Assembly (NCBI GenBank): GCA_016839245.1
Contig: JAEOUN010000061.1
Span: 1 to 16,272, forward strand
DNA from: Candidatus Thorarchaeota archaeon
GTDB taxonomy: Archaea > Asgardarchaeota > Thorarchaeia > Thorarchaeales > Thorarchaeaceae
Length of the DNA stretch: 16,272 bases
Reading direction: 5' to 3'
Part shown: positions 14,379 to 16,272 of the stretch, piece after piece
Position numbering within the stretch: position 1 is the stretch's first letter
How the letters are laid out: each line of letters opens with the position of its first letter
The notes under the pieces: generated by a model
Seen by the model: only the letters and a program-made list of their open reading frames with translations
What the model was told of the DNA's origin: nothing
Database searches by the model: none
Translations under genes and position numbers: made by a program

Positions 14379-14402
14379 AATTGAGATTGAGTACTCTCAA
14401 TT
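14379..14402. terminator. Hairpin between DUF308-like and ATPase genes
   Basis: AATTGAGA and TCTCAATT form a perfect 8-bp stem around an 8-base loop, centred in the 50-base gap between two convergent stop codons. The stem is AT-rich, and no strong T run follows on either strand, so terminator function is less certain than at the other sites. Confidence 0.5.
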
Positions 14403-14419
14403 GGATTTAGATCTCAAGC

Positions 14420-16272
14420 CTATTTATGCAATTCAATAGCAATTCTCTTTCGAATCTCTTCTAAAATAAAGACGAATGAAGCAAGTCCAAAAACGAGAAT
14501 CCATTCAAGAGGAGTTACTGCTGATAATTGGAATAGTATTGTCAATGGCGAATATATGAATAGAATTGCCACAAGTGTAATATCAATGATATATACAATC
14601 CACATAGTTCTATTCTTGAATATCCCTAATTCAAATGACGATTTTGTAGGAGATCGGCAATTCTGTGCACTGAACCACTGCGTTACTATTAGGGCGATAA
14701 ATATCATGGTTCGTAGTTTTGTATCCTGATCCAGATAAAGAAAATATATTATCATAACGATGGTCGACATCATGATGCCATAGAATATTGCTCTAAATAG
14801 TGTATGTTTAGATAAGACTCTCTCCTCAAGCGACGATGGTGGTTGATCTAGCAATCCTATTTCCTTTGGTTCCAATGAAACTGCGATATCTAACATGCCA
14901 TCAGTGACAAGGTTGACCCAGAGAATCTGTAGTGGCAAGAGCAAAACTGGATTGACGAAAAGAAATAAAGTTGCCAAAATGACGAAACTCTCTGCAAAGT
15001 TCGTTGATGTCAGAAAGAGTACGACTCTACGAAATGTGTTCAGAATATGCCGTCCTTCATCAATTCCGTCAACTACTGATTCGAATTTTTCATCTTGAAG
15101 TACAATGTCTGCTGCCTCTTTAGCGATATCAGTTCCTGTAATCCCCATAGCAATACCCACATTTGCTTGACGAAGTGCAGGAGAGTCATTAACTCCATCT
15201 CCAGTCATACTGACTACTTTACCTGAATCCTGAAGTGCTTTGACTACTCTAAGTTTATGAATTGGACTTGTCCTTGCTAATATACTCACTCGACTTTCCA
15301 GAGTTTTTCTAAGCACCTCGTCATCCATCGTATCAATATCATCACCTGTAAAGCTTTTATCACCTAATTCCGGATTAAAGATACCAACTTCTCTACCAAT
15401 AGCTTTTGCTGTGAATTCATTATCTCCAGTTATCATAATGACTTTGATTCCGGCGCGCTCACATTTTCCTATGTAATCAACAACGCCATCACGTGGCGGA
15501 TCATTGATACCGCAAAGTCCCATGAATTCCATATCTGAGAGGTCTTCTTCAACTATCTGTCTATGCTCGTTCGAAAGGTGTTTTATTGCACATGCAAGTA
15601 CTCGAAGTCCTTGTGAAGCAAATTCATTGACAAGTTCTTCAGTTTCTGATGTTGTCTTCAAGAAGTGCTCTATTCTCTCTGGAGCCCCCTTCACAATCAA
15701 TAGGTTTGAATCCTTTGCTCCAAGATTAGAATACGCCGTTTGAACCGCCTGACTTGGTTGATGAAGGGTAGCCATATATTTTCGATCACTAGAAAATGGG
15801 ATTTCTGATATGCGTGGCCATGCCTCATTGAGGACATACTTGTGGAGGCCAGCTTTCTCAAGAGCGACAATTAATGCTGCTTCAGTAGGTGAACCCCTTA
15901 TTTTCCAGATTCGGCTTTCGCCTGTGCATTTTCTTATAGGGTCCTCTGCATCAAGACACTCCATATATAGATCAGAATCATTGCATAGAGCAAAGTAGGA
16001 TAGAATCTTCTCTAAATCTGTAAAAATATTGAGATTTTCCTTCTTGATTGCTTGTTTTTTTTCTTTATCAACTGCAAAGCTGATGTCTTCATGGAGTTCA
16101 CTTGACCGAAGGCAACCAGCAGGACCACAGCCCTCAAGGTAAATGCCTCCGCTATCTACATCAAATCCAACGCCGCTTACTTCAAAGAAGTGCCTTGGCG
16201 TATATAACCTCCTTACCATCATCTGATTTCTAGTGAGAGTTCCAGTCTTATCTGAACAAATGACATTCACTA
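14420..16272 (-). CDS. P2-type cation ATPase, calcium-pump-like (N-terminus outside window)
   Basis: About 617 residues of the C-terminal part of a P-type ATPase; the reading frame stays open through the window edge. The first residues are VNVICSDKTGTLTRN, with the phosphorylated Asp. The nucleotide domain has KGAPE. The P domain has DPPRDG, MITGDN and MTGDGVNDSPALRQ. Six membrane segments (M5-M10) follow. M5 has TSTNFAES and M6 has WVNLVTDG, which keep the Asn, Glu, Asn and Asp of SERCA calcium sites. In M8 the position aligned to SERCA Glu908 looks like Gln (LIVTQWFSAQN), as in many prokaryotic or SPCA-like pumps. This favours a single-site calcium or manganese exporter, though P2 sodium pumps cannot be excluded. 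The A domain and M1-M4 lie outside the window. The gene is convergent with the DUF308-like gene. Confidence 0.94.
   Translation of the reverse strand, partial: VNVICSDKTGTLTRNQMMVRRLYTPRHFFEVSGVGFDVDSGGIYLEGCGPAGCLRSSELHEDISFAVDKEKKQAIKKENLNIFTDLEKILSYFALCNDSDLYMECLDAEDPIRKCTGESRIWKIRGSPTEAALIVALEKAGLHKYVLNEAWPRISEIPFSSDRKYMATLHQPSQAVQTAYSNLGAKDSNLLIVKGAPERIEHFLKTTSETEELVNEFASQGLRVLACAIKHLSNEHRQIVEEDLSDMEFMGLCGINDPPRDGVVDYIGKCERAGIKVIMITGDNEFTAKAIGREVGIFNPELGDKSFTGDDIDTMDDEVLRKTLESRVSILARTSPIHKLRVVKALQDSGKVVSMTGDGVNDSPALRQANVGIAMGITGTDIAKEAADIVLQDEKFESVVDGIDEGRHILNTFRRVVLFLTSTNFAESFVILATLFLFVNPVLLLPLQILWVNLVTDGMLDIAVSLEPKEIGLLDQPPSSLEERVLSKHTLFRAIFYGIMMSTIVMIIYFLYLDQDTKLRTMIFIALIVTQWFSAQNCRSPTKSSFELGIFKNRTMWIVYIIDITLVAILFIYSPLTILFQLSAVTPLEWILVFGLASFVFILEEIRKRIAIELHK

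Noticed and set aside
16268..16270. GTG as the start of the ATPase
   Set aside because: It encodes the Val of VNVICSDKTGTLT, an internal motif; the frame remains open to the window edge and the first four membrane helices must lie beyond.

Overview
This is an AT-rich stretch of archaeal chromosome. The clearest marker is an archaeal-type S-adenosylmethionine synthetase, a family distinct from bacterial MetK. Supporting signs are TATA-like boxes about 25 bases before predicted transcript starts, an apparently leaderless gene, an XRE-HTH/CBS regulator, and many small membrane and zinc-ribbon proteins. I cannot fix the lineage from sequence alone. An Asgard (Thorarchaeia-like) or deep euryarchaeal genome would fit, but that is a guess. 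I see no tRNA, rRNA, CRISPR array, insertion sequence or phage genes.

Layout. Positions 1-2603 (minus) hold most of a large exported surface protein: signal anchor, conserved N-terminal domain, seven SBBP propeller blades, calcium-type Asp repeats, a six-fold 14-residue repeat, and another Asp repeat where the window cuts it. Positions 2604-3880 hold two small two-helix membrane proteins (plus) and two apparent zinc-ribbon gene ends on the minus strand. Positions 3882-8811 carry an SPFH-like protein with a double zinc ribbon (minus), a four-helix membrane protein (plus), an RNase Z-like metallo-hydrolase and a 124-residue unknown (minus), an eight-helix membrane protein and a zinc-ribbon protein (plus), and a helical protein with an IPGWHGYQEK-type motif (minus). 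Positions 9008-12242 contain an M3A (thimet-type) metallopeptidase and, convergent to it, the SAM synthetase. Positions 12407-14369 hold an HTH-CBS regulator divergent from the SAM synthetase, a helical protein and a DUF308-like membrane protein, all plus strand. Positions 14420-16272 carry the C-terminal two thirds of a P2-type (calcium-like) ATPase (minus), running off the window.

Most genes are single units that alternate in strand, so many intergenic regions are divergent promoters or shared terminators. Several 3' ends carry compact hairpins, some followed by T runs on the transcribed strand. Non-ATG starts (TTG, GTG) are frequent.

The most interesting candidate system is the SAM synthetase/HTH-CBS pair. 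Their shared promoter region has at least four copies of a TTGGTAATT-like motif, including a perfect 9-bp inverted repeat just before the regulator start, and a further variant overlaps the synthetase start. CBS domains commonly bind adenosyl ligands, so feedback of SAM supply through this regulator is a testable idea. The SPFH/zinc-ribbon protein and the IPGWHGYQEK protein may belong to one membrane-associated system. The exported propeller protein has a cysteine at the same place in all seven blades.
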